Assembly (NCBI RefSeq): GCF_014023275.1
Contig: NZ_CP054698.1
Coordinates: 2,046,001 to 2,110,000, forward strand
Origin: Nostoc edaphicum CCNP1411
Lineage (GTDB): Bacteria; Cyanobacteriota; Cyanobacteriia; Cyanobacteriales; Nostocaceae
Direction of reading: 5' to 3'
Length of the DNA stretch: 64,000 nt
Shown piece by piece: positions 8,406-17,969 of this stretch. The translations under genes and the position numbers were made by a program. Positions within the stretch are counted from its first letter, which is position 1. Each line of letters starts with the position of its first letter. Under the pieces are notes generated by a model that was given only the letters and a program-made list of their open reading frames with translations, was not told where the DNA came from and did no database searches.

Positions 8406-8779
8406 TGAGTACTTATTTAAGACAAAAGGATACTCAGAACTCAGCACTACTGAAAATAATATTGTTAAAAAATATTGAATTTGCTACACTTTACCAGTTT
8501 TAGTAATTCAATAATTCATAATCGTGGCCATAAGCTACTAACTTGGTATAAGTTGCAATATAACTTAGAAGAATTTATAGTAAACAGACTTTGGCAATTA
8601 GAGTATAAATTATCATGCTATATGAACCAAGACGAAGTATAAACCAGCACAAGTAACTTGAAGTAATTAGAACTAAAGATAACTCAGATGTATAATTAGC
8701 GCGTCTCCTCCATCATCCTTAAAAAAGATCACGATTTAGGACTGGCAGGCTTTCTATTTTTTACTTTAATAATGGGCAT

Positions 8780-11700
8780 ATGTGGCAACAAGAAAAAAAA
8801 GATACTTCGATAGTCAGGCTGGTATTATGGGTTGCCTTAGCTACGACCCCAATGGCAGCAACTCTGATGGTATCAGAACCCATGCTGGCACAATCTACAC
8901 CTGAAACTCCCTCTTTTGCACTGCCGCAAACAGTGCAGAATGGATCAATAGTGCGGATTGACGGTTCAAATAGCTTGGGTGCAATCAACCAAAGCCTGAA
9001 AGAAAGTTTTGAAAAACAGTTTGCCGGCACAAAAGTTGAAGTTGCTGCTAACGGCACTGATACGGCGCTGAAAAATTTGCTAGATGGCAAAGTTGACATA
9101 GTAGCAATGGGGCGTGGATTGACGCCAGCAGAAAAAGCCCAAGGACTAGAGCAAGTTCGCTTGCGCCGTGAAAAGATTGCGATCGTCGTTGGTGCAGATA
9201 ATCCTTTCAAAGGAAGCTTGACTAGTAGGCAATTTGCCCGGATTTTCCGGGGACAAATTACAAATTGGTCACAGCTAGGAGGGCCTTCAGGGAAGGTTAG
9301 GTTAATCGATCACCCTAATACGAGTGAAACTCGCAATACTTTTCGTACCTATCCAGCCTTCAAGACTGCTGAGTTTGCGACAGGAGCCAATGCTACCCAA
9401 CTAACTGAGGATGATACCGCAGAAGTCATCAAAGAATTAGGCAAAGATGGCATCAGCTATGTATTAGCTAATCAGGTATCGAAGTTGAAAGATGTGCGAG
9501 TTCTGCAATTACATCAAGCCTTGCCAGATGATGCTAGATATCCCTTCTCGCAACCTTTAGTTTACGTTTACAAAAAAAATCCTAACTTAACCACAGTAGA
9601 TTTTCTCGGCTTTACCCTAGCACCCCCAGGACAACAGGCTATAGAACAAGCGATGACTGTTGAAGCAGAGGCGATCGCAACCAGGGTATTACAACCTGCT
9701 GTCGCTGCTTCCCCCAGTGCCCAGACAACACCAGCGGCTACGCCTTCCCCTAATGCCAGTGCTTCTGTATTTGGCGAACAGCCCTTTGTGGCGGCTGCGC
9801 CAGCACAAAACAGTCCAATTGTCAACAAAGAAACACCAATTTGGTTGCTACTACCTGTCTTTTTTCTGGGTGTAGCTGGAGCCTTACTATGGTGGACTCT
9901 CGGAAAACGCTCATTACCCACAGAGAAAACAGACAACTTACCAGAATCAAATCCTCATCCACCCAACACAGAGGATGGAGAAACAACTGTGCTGGCATCG
10001 AGCACAGTTTCCTCCCTGAACGGAGCGATGCTTGAGGAGCAGCCAGTACCGCAATTCCAAGAGCAAGAAACCCCCGATCGCACTCCTTTCAACATCTATG
10101 CTCAAACACAATCTGACCTGACCCAGAATGCTACTCAGGGGACATCAAATTTAGTCCAAGAGGCAACTAATGGCACTTCTAACCTGTATGAAGGCACAAC
10201 TTCAGGTGTTGCTAATGGATCGCAAAATAACAATAACAACTTAGGAGCCGCAGCGTTAACTGGTGGTGCGGCTCTAGCAACGGGCATCGGGGCGGCTACC
10301 TGGTCTGCCTTTACCAACAAAGAAACAGAAATAGTCCCGCTTGATGAGACAATTGAGTTAGACAATTATACTGAGGCAAGTAATCCTGAGTCTGATGAAG
10401 TTGCATGGGATATAGAAGCCCCAGCTGCGGTAGTTAATACTCCATATCCTCATCTGGCTAATATTCCAGAAGAAGTATCTGATGTAGAACTGCCTTCATC
10501 TGAGGTAACAGACCCACTTCCAGAATTACCAGACGTGCCAGAAGCAACATCTAGTTTTGCGTATTGGGACACAGAAGTTAATGAAGATCAGATAGATGAG
10601 GAACTTCAGGCAGAATTGAACTGGCTAGATAGTATTACCTCAACTGAAGACTCAGTAGATGAACTTCCCTTACCGGAGTCTGGGGAAGTGGCAAATGATG
10701 TCACAGATGATGTGGAACCGTCAGTAGCAGACACATCCTCACTGCTAAATTTGCCAGAATTTCCATTTCCAGGAGATGTATTGAATGTGGTGGCGGACGC
10801 AGCCGAACCCACTATCGATTTCCCAGAAGAAACATCTCCAGCAGAACCGACTATTGGGGAAGGTGTGGCTGAAGCTGACTCCACAGACTTTGCCACCGCT
10901 GCGGCTTTAGCAGCAGGCGCAGGGATGGGAGCCTGGGCTACCACTTTGGGATCAGATGCCCAAGGAGAAACTGATACTACGGTTGACAATGAGCCAATTG
11001 CAGCCGAAACAGGTATTGGTTTGGTAGATGCAGATGAAGAGAGCAATATTGTGCTCACACCACATACTTATACATTGGCTTATGTCTCTTGGGAGATTTC
11101 CGAAGCCAAGAAAGCAGCGCTAAGGGAACAAGGTGGCTATCAGTTGGTAGTGCGGCTCTACGATGTGACTGGCATTGACCTGAGTTATCAAAGTCCTCAG
11201 CTTGTAAAGCAGTATGAATGTGAAGAGACAGCAGACGATGGTCTGGTGGATATTCCCGTCACCGATCGCGACTATATAGCTGAAATTGGCTATGCCGCTG
11301 ATGGCGATCGCTGGTTATTCATTGCCCGTTCAGCTATTGTTCGTGTCTTCAGTCCGATCTACCCAGATCCCATCGTTGAAGATGTAGCAATTGCAGATGA
11401 AACAGATATTGACTTGGTAGATGTCCAAGAAGAGATCGGTGAAGAAGACAGCAGTGAAGAAGAGAGCACTATTGTACTCACACCCCGCACTTCTCAATGG
11501 GCTGAAGTCTCTTGGGAGATTTCCGAAACCAAGAAAGCAGCGCTGCAACAACAAGGCGGCTCTCAATTGCTAGTGCGGCTGTATGATGTCACTGGGATAG
11601 ACCTGAGTTATCAAAGTCCTGAGTTTGTCCAGCAGTATGAATGTGAAGAGACAGCACACGATCGCTTTGTAGAAATTCCCATCAGCGATCGCGATTACAT

Positions 11701-12436
11701 AGCTGAAATTGGCTATGTCGCTGATGGCGATCGCTGGTTATTCATCGCCCAGTCAGCAATCGTTCGTGTTTTCAGTCCTGTCTATCCAGATCCCACAACA
11801 GATCCCACCGTTGAAGATGTAGCGTTAACAAGCGAAACAGCTATTGAGTTGGTAGATGTAGAAGAAGAGATCAGCGAAGAAGAGAGCAATATTGCCCTCA
11901 CACCCCGCACTCCCAAATGGGCTTATGTCTCTTGGTACATTTCCCAGGCTCAGAAGGAAGTGCTGCATCAACAGGGTGGTTCCCAATTGGTAGTGCGGCT
12001 TTACGATGTGACTGGAATTGACTTGAGTTATCAAAGTCCCCAGCTTGTACAGCAGTATGAATGTGAAGAGGTAGCACGCGATCGCTTTGTGGCAATTCCC
12101 GTCAGCGATCGCGACTACATGGTTGAAATTGGCTATATCGCTGATGGCGATCGTTGGTTACTCATAGCCCGTTCACCTAACGTTCGTGTCTTCAGTCATC
12201 CCCACGGAGATTTTTGGTTTGTGGCCGATGCTGAGTTGATTATTCACGGAGCAACCCAACCAAATACAAGCGTAAACATTGGTGGTCATTCCATCAAAAT
12301 CAAACCCGATGGTACTTTCCACTTACGTCTCCCCTTTTCAGATGGTTTAATGGACTATCTCATAACGGTAGCTGCTGATGGAGAATCCACAAGAACTATC
12401 CATAAGAGGTTCTCCCAGGAAACTTCCGAAAGCTAA
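8780..12436 (+). CDS. PstS-like substrate-binding domain fused to three DUF4912 repeats
   Basis: A 1218-residue protein. Residues 1-38 form a signal peptide or anchor (cleavage near MLAQS). Residues about 50-300 are a periplasmic phosphate-binding-like domain: SIVRIDGSNSLGAINQSLKE, VDIVAMGRGLTPAEKAQG, FARIFRGQITNWSQLGGPSG and VRLIDHPNTSETRNTF. A membrane segment at 353-375 (WLLLPVFFLGVAGALLWWTLG) is followed by a long acidic linker with two Ala/Gly-rich hydrophobic stretches. Three DUF4912 copies lie at about 756-857, 896-999 and 1037-1140, each with SYQSPQ/E, then YECEE, DRDY and ADGDRWL, and VRVFS. A small beta domain ends the protein. It probably senses or binds an anion or polymer at the cell envelope; no permease genes adjoin it. 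Confidence 0.85.
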   Translation: MWQQEKKDTSIVRLVLWVALATTPMAATLMVSEPMLAQSTPETPSFALPQTVQNGSIVRIDGSNSLGAINQSLKESFEKQFAGTKVEVAANGTDTALKNLLDGKVDIVAMGRGLTPAEKAQGLEQVRLRREKIAIVVGADNPFKGSLTSRQFARIFRGQITNWSQLGGPSGKVRLIDHPNTSETRNTFRTYPAFKTAEFATGANATQLTEDDTAEVIKELGKDGISYVLANQVSKLKDVRVLQLHQALPDDARYPFSQPLVYVYKKNPNLTTVDFLGFTLAPPGQQAIEQAMTVEAEAIATRVLQPAVAASPSAQTTPAATPSPNASASVFGEQPFVAAAPAQNSPIVNKETPIWLLLPVFFLGVAGALLWWTLGKRSLPTEKTDNLPESNPHPPNTEDGETTVLASSTVSSLNGAMLEEQPVPQFQEQETPDRTPFNIYAQTQSDLTQNATQGTSNLVQEATNGTSNLYEGTTSGVANGSQNNNNNLGAAALTGGAALATGIGAATWSAFTNKETEIVPLDETIELDNYTEASNPESDEVAWDIEAPAAVVNTPYPHLANIPEEVSDVELPSSEVTDPLPELPDVPEATSSFAYWDTEVNEDQIDEELQAELNWLDSITSTEDSVDELPLPESGEVANDVTDDVEPSVADTSSLLNLPEFPFPGDVLNVVADAAEPTIDFPEETSPAEPTIGEGVAEADSTDFATAAALAAGAGMGAWATTLGSDAQGETDTTVDNEPIAAETGIGLVDADEESNIVLTPHTYTLAYVSWEISEAKKAALREQGGYQLVVRLYDVTGIDLSYQSPQLVKQYECEETADDGLVDIPVTDRDYIAEIGYAADGDRWLFIARSAIVRVFSPIYPDPIVEDVAIADETDIDLVDVQEEIGEEDSSEEESTIVLTPRTSQWAEVSWEISETKKAALQQQGGSQLLVRLYDVTGIDLSYQSPEFVQQYECEETAHDRFVEIPISDRDYIAEIGYVADGDRWLFIAQSAIVRVFSPVYPDPTTDPTVEDVALTSETAIELVDVEEEISEEESNIALTPRTPKWAYVSWYISQAQKEVLHQQGGSQLVVRLYDVTGIDLSYQSPQLVQQYECEEVARDRFVAIPVSDRDYMVEIGYIADGDRWLLIARSPNVRVFSHPHGDFWFVADAELIIHGATQPNTSVNIGGHSIKIKPDGTFHLRLPFSDGLMDYLITVAADGESTRTIHKRFSQETSES

Positions 12437-12488
12437 CATTACCCTGAGTTATCCTCTCTAACCCGATTCTTCCCTTAAAAGCAATACG

Positions 12489-12575
12489 CTTGGGTTGAAG
12501 GAAGTGAAACCCAACATCAAGCATTAGTTGTTGGGTTACCCTGCGGGGATCTTGCTACGTTCCTCAACCCAATTT
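12489..12575. repeat. Inverted-repeat cluster of the GTTGGGTT type
   Basis: Alternating TTGGGTT and AACCCAA strings separated by 10-25 bases make interlocking hairpins just after the 8780 gene. This motif family is frequent between Nostoc genes and could also end the transcript. Confidence 0.5.
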
Positions 12576-12705
12576 ACGCAGGTTAGGGTTTTTATGCCTA
12601 ATATCATGTCCGCATAATTAGTTATAATTCCCATAGTCATTGCACCCCACACGCCAGATGTTCTACTTGGGGAAGACCGCACTGGCTCCCCTTAATCCCC
12701 TGGGG

Positions 12706-12811
12706 CTACGGTGTACATACAAGTCCTTCTGACCCCCTCTAACTCCCCCTTTGCAAGACTACGGTGTACACACAAGTCCTTCTGACCCCCTCTAACTCCC
12801 CCTTGCCAAGG
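12706..12811. repeat. Two tandem 53-bp repeats headed by a GTGTACAC-core motif
   Basis: CTACGGTGTACATACAAGTC (12706-12725) and CTACGGTGTACACACAAGTC (12759-12778) are each followed by the same C-rich sequence CTTCTGACCCCCTCTAACTC. The second unit runs into TTGCCAAGGGGGAG and further hairpins up to 12860. The same 20-mer recurs in both orientations at 57430-57847. Confidence 0.8.
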
Positions 12812-12898
12812 GGGAGAACCAGATATTTCCCCCCTTTGCAAGGGGGGATTAAGGGGGGTAAATCCAGGGTTTGGACTTCATTACCAAGATGTATTTAT

Positions 12899-15394
12899 AT
12901 GCCAGAACAACAGCAGTGGACTATATCTGCAAGTGAACAACCACCAGAGTGGTTTATCCAAGCGGTGAAACAGTATACACCTGCATCAAGTGGACTGTAT
13001 GCAGCGCAATTGTTGTGGCAAAGAGGAATTAAAGATAATCAACAATTAACAGCTTTTATCAACCATAAAGCTTATCAACCAAAGAGTCCCTTTGAGTTTG
13101 GGCAAGAAATGCAGCTGGCGATCGCACGGTTGCAACAAGCACGCAATACTAAAGAAATAATTGCCATCTGGGGAGACTTCGATGCCGATGGCATTACCGC
13201 CACATCTGTACTTTGGGACGGATTGGGGCAGTTTTTCGCTCAAAATACTCAGTTAACTTACTACATTCCCAATCGCCTGAAAGAATCCCACGGACTTAAT
13301 GAACAAGGGATTGATAACTTAGCAAAACAAGGTTGTAAATTAATAGTTACTTGCGACACAGGTAGTACAAACCTTGAGGAAATTATCTATGCTAAACAGT
13401 TAGGCATAGATGTAATAGTTACAGACCATCACACCTTACCCGCCGAACGCCCACCCGTCGCAGCAATTATCAATCCCCGTTATTTACCAAGGGAACATCA
13501 GTTATTTAATCTTTCTGGGGTGGCGGTAGCTTATAAGTTGGTGGAAGCACTCTATCAAACCCTACCTAATGTTGCAAAATATCCGTTAGAGGATTTATTA
13601 GATTTAGTTGCAGTTGGATTAATTGCCGACTTAGTGCAGTTAAGTGGAGATTGTCGCTACTTGGCACAGATGGGAATTCAACGACTGCAAGAAGATTTTA
13701 AACAACCACCAGCAGAGCGGCGGCGTCCAGGGGTAGGGCGATTATTAGAATTGTGCCAGAAAAATGGCGATCGCCCCACAGATATTTCCTTTGGTTTGGG
13801 GCCAAGAATTAACGCCGTTAGCCGCATTCAAGGTGATGCTAGTTTCTGCGTTGAATTATTAACTAGCCGCGATGCCAAACGTTGTAACGAACTAGCCGAA
13901 GTTACAGAACTCGCCAACACCCGCCGCAAATCTTTACAAAAAGATGTGCAAGCACAAGTGGCGCAAAAACTCACCCAATTAGACTTATCAACCACCAGCG
14001 TCATAGTCTTAGAAGATGCCCAATGGCCTGCGGGTGTATTGGGTTTAGTCGCCGGACAGGTAGCACAAGAAACAGGACGCCCAACGATTTTGTTAAGTAC
14101 GGAAGGAGCAGGGGAGCAGGGGAGCAGGGGAGCAGAGGGAGAAATTACTTCTTTATCTTCTAACTCAGAACTCAGCACTCAGCACGGGCTAAACGCCCCG
14201 CTACCGCTAACAGCACTGTTATTAGCTCGTGGTTCTGCCCGTTCGGTAAATTCTGTCGATTTATACCAACTGGTGAAAGACCAAGCACATTTGTTACATC
14301 GCTTTGGGGGACATCCTTTTGCAGCTGGTTTAAGTTTGTTGGTGGAAAATATTCCTTTATTTACAGCGGCGATTAATCAACAGTTGCGCCAAACGTTAGG
14401 TAGCACAACCCTAACACCAACCGTGCAAGCAGACTTGACGGTGACAGTCGCAGACTTGGGGAAAGAGTTATTTTTGGAACTGAAACTGCTAGAACCTTGT
14501 GGAATGGGTAATCCTGTTCCGAAATTGCTAATTCAAAACTGTTGGTTTGAAAATTCTTGGCATCGCAATCAGCAGGATTGGCAAGGAAAAAAAGTACAGT
14601 ACATTAAAACTGAGTTTGACATTCGGGATGATTCCAGCAGAAGTGCTTTTCCTGGTATATGGTGGGGACACTACAAAGATGAATTGCCCATAGGAAGGTG
14701 TGATTGCATAGCAGAATTAGACTACAACACCTTCAAAAAACGTTATGAAATCAGATTAATTGCTGTGCGTTCTTCTGTTAACTCAGCACTCAACGCCCCA
14801 CTATCGCTAACACCCTTCATCCTAGACTTACGGAATCAGGAACACTCAGCACGGGCTAAACGCCCCGCTACCGCTAACAGCACTCAGCACAAGCTCAACG
14901 CCCCGCTACCGCAAACAGCACTGATTATTGAAGATTGTCCCACTAATTGGGATGATTTACGTATGTGGTTGCGGCGATGTTTAATGACAAGCCGCTCTGG
15001 ATCTGGGGTTGACAATCAGCAACAATTAGTGATCGCTTGGTCTAAACCCAAGCACCAACCACCCAATCAAATTTGGCTAACTCTTGTAGGAATTGCCAAA
15101 TATCTCAGTCGCACAAATCAACTAGTTACCCGCGTACAACTTTTAGAGAAAATCGGCATCAGCGACCAAACCTTACTTGTCGGAATCAAAGCTTTAAAAT
15201 ATTTAGGGTTTACAGTCACACGACAAGACCGTTCTTTGCAAATCACCTGGCATCCAAGCGATAGTGCCGAAAACCTTGCCGACGCAGCCGTTGCACGATT
15301 TTTAGCTGCTGTCCGAGAAGAACAATTTCAGCAACAGTATTTTGCTGAAGTGCCTTTATCTACTATTATTGCGATCGCCAGCTACGACAATTAA
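12899..15394 (+). CDS. recJ: Single-stranded-DNA exonuclease RecJ, carrying repeat-derived inserts
   Basis: An 831-residue protein. DHH motifs are clear: IWGDFDADGITATSVL (motif I), VTCDTGSTNLEEI, IVTDHHTLPAERP and AVGLIADLVQL. The DHHA1 and OB-like parts follow (RFGGHPFAAGLS, LLEPCGMGNPVP). RecJ degrades ssDNA 5' to 3' in recombination and repair. ATG 12899 (MPEQQQW) is chosen because the upstream open frame is repeat DNA. Two low-complexity inserts, at residues about 402-439 and 628-675, are encoded by intergenic-type repeats. They read NAPLPLTALL, ARAKRPATANS and NAPLPQTALI. The C-terminal 170 residues (WDDLRMWLRRCL onward) form a cyanobacterial extension. The frame stays intact, so the protein is probably functional. 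Confidence 0.92.
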   Translation: MPEQQQWTISASEQPPEWFIQAVKQYTPASSGLYAAQLLWQRGIKDNQQLTAFINHKAYQPKSPFEFGQEMQLAIARLQQARNTKEIIAIWGDFDADGITATSVLWDGLGQFFAQNTQLTYYIPNRLKESHGLNEQGIDNLAKQGCKLIVTCDTGSTNLEEIIYAKQLGIDVIVTDHHTLPAERPPVAAIINPRYLPREHQLFNLSGVAVAYKLVEALYQTLPNVAKYPLEDLLDLVAVGLIADLVQLSGDCRYLAQMGIQRLQEDFKQPPAERRRPGVGRLLELCQKNGDRPTDISFGLGPRINAVSRIQGDASFCVELLTSRDAKRCNELAEVTELANTRRKSLQKDVQAQVAQKLTQLDLSTTSVIVLEDAQWPAGVLGLVAGQVAQETGRPTILLSTEGAGEQGSRGAEGEITSLSSNSELSTQHGLNAPLPLTALLLARGSARSVNSVDLYQLVKDQAHLLHRFGGHPFAAGLSLLVENIPLFTAAINQQLRQTLGSTTLTPTVQADLTVTVADLGKELFLELKLLEPCGMGNPVPKLLIQNCWFENSWHRNQQDWQGKKVQYIKTEFDIRDDSSRSAFPGIWWGHYKDELPIGRCDCIAELDYNTFKKRYEIRLIAVRSSVNSALNAPLSLTPFILDLRNQEHSARAKRPATANSTQHKLNAPLPQTALIIEDCPTNWDDLRMWLRRCLMTSRSGSGVDNQQQLVIAWSKPKHQPPNQIWLTLVGIAKYLSRTNQLVTRVQLLEKIGISDQTLLVGIKALKYLGFTVTRQDRSLQITWHPSDSAENLADAAVARFLAAVREEQFQQQYFAEVPLSTIIAIASYDN
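14103..14217. repeat. Repeat insert 1 within recJ
   Basis: Tandem GGAGCAGG units lead into AACTCAGCACTCAGCAC-type DNA and a 41-base element at 14177-14217 that contains GGGCTAAACGCCCCGCTACC. These are usually intergenic sequences; here they are in frame. The same 41 bases recur exactly at 14844-14884. Confidence 0.85.
14781..14922. repeat. Repeat insert 2 within recJ (three copies of the element)
   Basis: A degenerate copy at 14781-14812, an exact 41-base copy at 14844-14884 and a variant at 14882-14922 lie side by side. The exact copy is read in a different frame from the one in insert 1, as HSARAKRPATANS instead of TQHGLNAPLPLTA. Confidence 0.85.
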
Positions 15395-15406
15395 GTAGGT
15401 CAAACC

Positions 15407-15430
15407 AATTCGCAATTCGCAATTCGCAAT
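15407..15430. repeat. Heptanucleotide tandem (AATTCGC)3
   Basis: Three exact AATTCGC units plus AAT lie 13 bases after the recJ stop. An inverted version, with AATTGCGAAT and GCGAATT, follows at about 15490-15520, so the spacer can fold. Confidence 0.75.
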
Positions 15431-15555
15431 CAGTGGGGGCTTGAAACTCATTAATTAACAATTATCCAATTAAATAGCCGCGCATTTTAATTGCGAATAG
15501 GCGAAAAAGCGAATTTACAATTGTTTTGGTCAAATTAGTTATTCTGAATTTTTCT

Positions 15556-16086
15556 TCAACTACTCAAATTAGCAGCGCCAAAAGTAGCATTAAACTTGCG
15601 ACACCAGATAGCGGCAGATTTGTAATCTGCTAAATTGATATTATTAGGAATAGAATATGTTTGAGCACCACTATATTTTTTTAATGGAGCAATAATGATA
15701 TGATCTCCATTTTTTAAAGAATAAGCTGGTGGCTTAGTTGAACCAATCACATTATCTGAACGATGCAAAATTACTACTAAATCCGGGCCTGATTCAGAGG
15801 TTTTAAATGACTGTTCAAGCTCTAGAAATGATTTACCGTCTTTGGTTGTAATATTGACTTTTCCCTGCGTTGGATGTTCTCCAGAAACAAAAGTGCCTGA
15901 CTTGGTAGCAGTTGACCTTTGAGATTGTGCTAAAGGGGCTAAAGACTTCGCCGGAGTTGAAGATGTAAGAACAGATGTATTCACAGCGATCGCACTTTTC
16001 TTAGATTGATTACTTGATACTTCTGGAGTACAGCTAACCATGACAATAGAAGAAAAACTTAGGATTAATAAAATTCTGAATTTCAT
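15556..16086 (-). CDS. DM13 domain lipoprotein
   Basis: This 176-residue protein has a lipoprotein-like signal (MKFRILLILSFSSIVMVSC, Cys19) and a Ser/Ala-rich linker. A DM13 domain fills residues about 65-175: SGTFVSGEHPTQGKVNI, FLELEQSFKTSESGPDLVVILHR, YSIPNNINLADYKSAAIWCRKFNATFGAANL. The conserved Cys in IWCRKFNATFG is present. DM13 domains are thought to take part in redox or electron-transfer reactions at membranes or cell walls; the partner is unknown. It is transcribed toward recJ. The 347-base spacer 16087-16433 upstream of it is AT-rich and holds the divergent promoters of this gene and the kinase, with no clear motif. Confidence 0.87.
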   Translation of the reverse strand: MKFRILLILSFSSIVMVSCTPEVSSNQSKKSAIAVNTSVLTSSTPAKSLAPLAQSQRSTATKSGTFVSGEHPTQGKVNITTKDGKSFLELEQSFKTSESGPDLVVILHRSDNVIGSTKPPAYSLKNGDHIIIAPLKKYSGAQTYSIPNNINLADYKSAAIWCRKFNATFGAANLSS

Positions 16087-16433
16087 GATTCAAATACCTC
16101 AATAATTAATCAACAATATAGCTTTTTAGTTGAACTTTGAACCAATTATTGCTTGAATAATTAGTCTAAAAATTATGAATATCTAAGGATTAATATCTAG
16201 AAAGCTGAGATTTTGTTTAAAAAATTCTTATGGATTTCTCAGCAAAATCTAAACTTTCAAGTCTTGAATTCTTTAAATCGTTCCTGGGCTGCATTTCTAG
16301 TTATTAAATTGTTGTATAATTTTACATTTAGTTAAGTAAAATAATACAATTTTGTTGTATGTAAATAGCATATATATCTAAAATCTTTCTTTGCGCCTCG
16401 CAGCCTCCTTCAAAACCCATGCAATAGGCATCC

Positions 16434-17696
16434 ATGAGCAAAACCAGTGATAACGAAATGTTGTTGCACAACCAAAATTGGCAGCGTGAGCGGCAAATCA
16501 TAGCACGTTTATCTTCTTTGAACTATCGAACTGGTGAACTCAGTAGCTATTTGCACAATATTGCTTGCGGAGTCAGCGAACTCATTGGAGTTGATTGGAC
16601 AGTTGTTACCTTTTGCCAAGAGGGCTTTGAAACTGTTTTAGCCAGTAGTCTCGAAATGGGTGAAGGCGAACATGTTTATTCACTACATGGTTTACTCACT
16701 GGCACTGTGATCAAAATTGGTCACTCATTAGCAGTGGAAGATGCTCAAAAATACCCAGAGTATGGACAGGCTCCAGAAGGTTATTGTGCATATTTGGGGA
16801 TACCATTGCGGACTGCTGAAAATGAAGTGATTGGTACTATCTGTTCTTTTAATCATCAACCACGTGATTTTACAAAAGAAGACATCCAAATAGTGGAATT
16901 GTTTGCTGAACGAGCTGCAACAGCAATTGACAACTATCATCTCTATCAACAACAGTGCCAATTTAATCATATTCTAGAGGCTGAGGTAGAAAAACGCACC
17001 GCAGAATTACAAGCAGCCCAAGCCAAACTTTTAGAACAAGAACGACTAGCAGCAATTGGTGAATTTGCTGCCATTATTGTGCATGAAATTCGTAATCCTT
17101 TGACTACAATGCTCATGGGATTGAAGTATTTCCGAAAAACCATTCTGACTGAATCTGCTCAAGAACGATTAACTTTGGCACTGAGCGAAGCTAGTCGTTT
17201 AGAACGTCTATTAAGTGAAATTTTGCTCTACGCCAAGCCTCAAGTGTTACAACTTTGTGAATTAGATGTGAATGAATTCATTCATGACTTGCTTGTATGC
17301 ATTCGTGAAATGCCAGAAGCTCTGGAACGACAAATTGAATTTATTCCGGCATCACCTACAGTAAAAATTTTGGGAGATAAAGACAAACTTAAACAAGTAT
17401 TTATCAATATTGTCCGTAATGCTTGCGAAGCGATCGCACCAGGAGATATCGTTAAATGGAAAGTGGATTTGCATATAGATAAAGTTTACATTAATATCCA
17501 CAATGGCGGTGAGCCAATTCCATCAGAAGTTATCACTAAACTTTCTCAACCATTCTTCTCTACAAAACCTTGTGGCACTGGGCTAGGACTTGCTATTACC
17601 AAACGCATCGTCAATGCTCATAGTGGGAAACTGTTAATCTCTTCTGACCTCTTAACAGGAACTACCGTGAGTGTCCAATTATCGGTAGTTTTGTGA
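16434..17696 (+). CDS. GAF-domain sensor histidine kinase
   Basis: This 420-residue cytoplasmic kinase has a GAF domain (about 25-170, YCAYLGIPLRTAENEVIGTICSF), a coiled-coil linker (170-205, VEKRTAELQAAQAKLLEQERLAAIGEF), a HisKA domain with the phospho-acceptor His in VHEIRNPLTTM, and an HATPase domain (about 300-418). The N box (FINIVRNACEAI) and G2 box (GTGLGLAITKRIV) are normal. The G1 box reads INIHNGGEPIP, where the usual Asp is replaced. It lacks a receiver domain and no response regulator gene adjoins. It lies next to the iron-uptake locus, but a regulatory link is only a guess. Confidence 0.9.
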   Translation: MSKTSDNEMLLHNQNWQRERQIIARLSSLNYRTGELSSYLHNIACGVSELIGVDWTVVTFCQEGFETVLASSLEMGEGEHVYSLHGLLTGTVIKIGHSLAVEDAQKYPEYGQAPEGYCAYLGIPLRTAENEVIGTICSFNHQPRDFTKEDIQIVELFAERAATAIDNYHLYQQQCQFNHILEAEVEKRTAELQAAQAKLLEQERLAAIGEFAAIIVHEIRNPLTTMLMGLKYFRKTILTESAQERLTLALSEASRLERLLSEILLYAKPQVLQLCELDVNEFIHDLLVCIREMPEALERQIEFIPASPTVKILGDKDKLKQVFINIVRNACEAIAPGDIVKWKVDLHIDKVYINIHNGGEPIPSEVITKLSQPFFSTKPCGTGLGLAITKRIVNAHSGKLLISSDLLTGTTVSVQLSVVL

Positions 17697-17725
17697 AGGA
17701 GACAGCAGAGAGGCGGTAGTAATTT

Positions 17726-17826
17726 ATACCAATTAAAAAAGAATGCGACAAATAGACCATTTGTAGAGACGCGATTCATCGCGTCTTTACCCAAGGATGT
17801 GCTGCAATCATTAATTGAATTGGTAT
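17726..17826. repeat. Small inverted-repeat (MITE-like) element
   Basis: ATACCAATT at 17726 is matched by AATTGGTAT ending at 17826. Between them, AGACGCGAT TC ATCGCGTCT (17767-17786) forms a perfect hairpin. The GAGACGCGAT hairpin is a familiar Nostoc-type intergenic repeat. Confidence 0.6.
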
Positions 17827-17969
17827 TAGATGAGGCTTCTTTGCGAGACACTCCGCGACCATCGGTGAGAGGTTAAGGTAATTGTACTAGTAATTTTATG
17901 CAACAATATTAGAAATATTTCTTATTTATCTCCAAGTAAATTTGACTTAGGCTTAGTCCTTTTTTATAA

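Noticed and set aside
8217..8408. 63-codon frame in the spacer after the kinase-like gene
   Set aside because: It is composed of dispersed palindromic repeats and has no ribosome site or family match.
10606..11058. Antisense frame within the DUF4912 fusion gene
   Set aside because: Ser/Ala-rich low-complexity shadow of the acidic linker on the coding strand.
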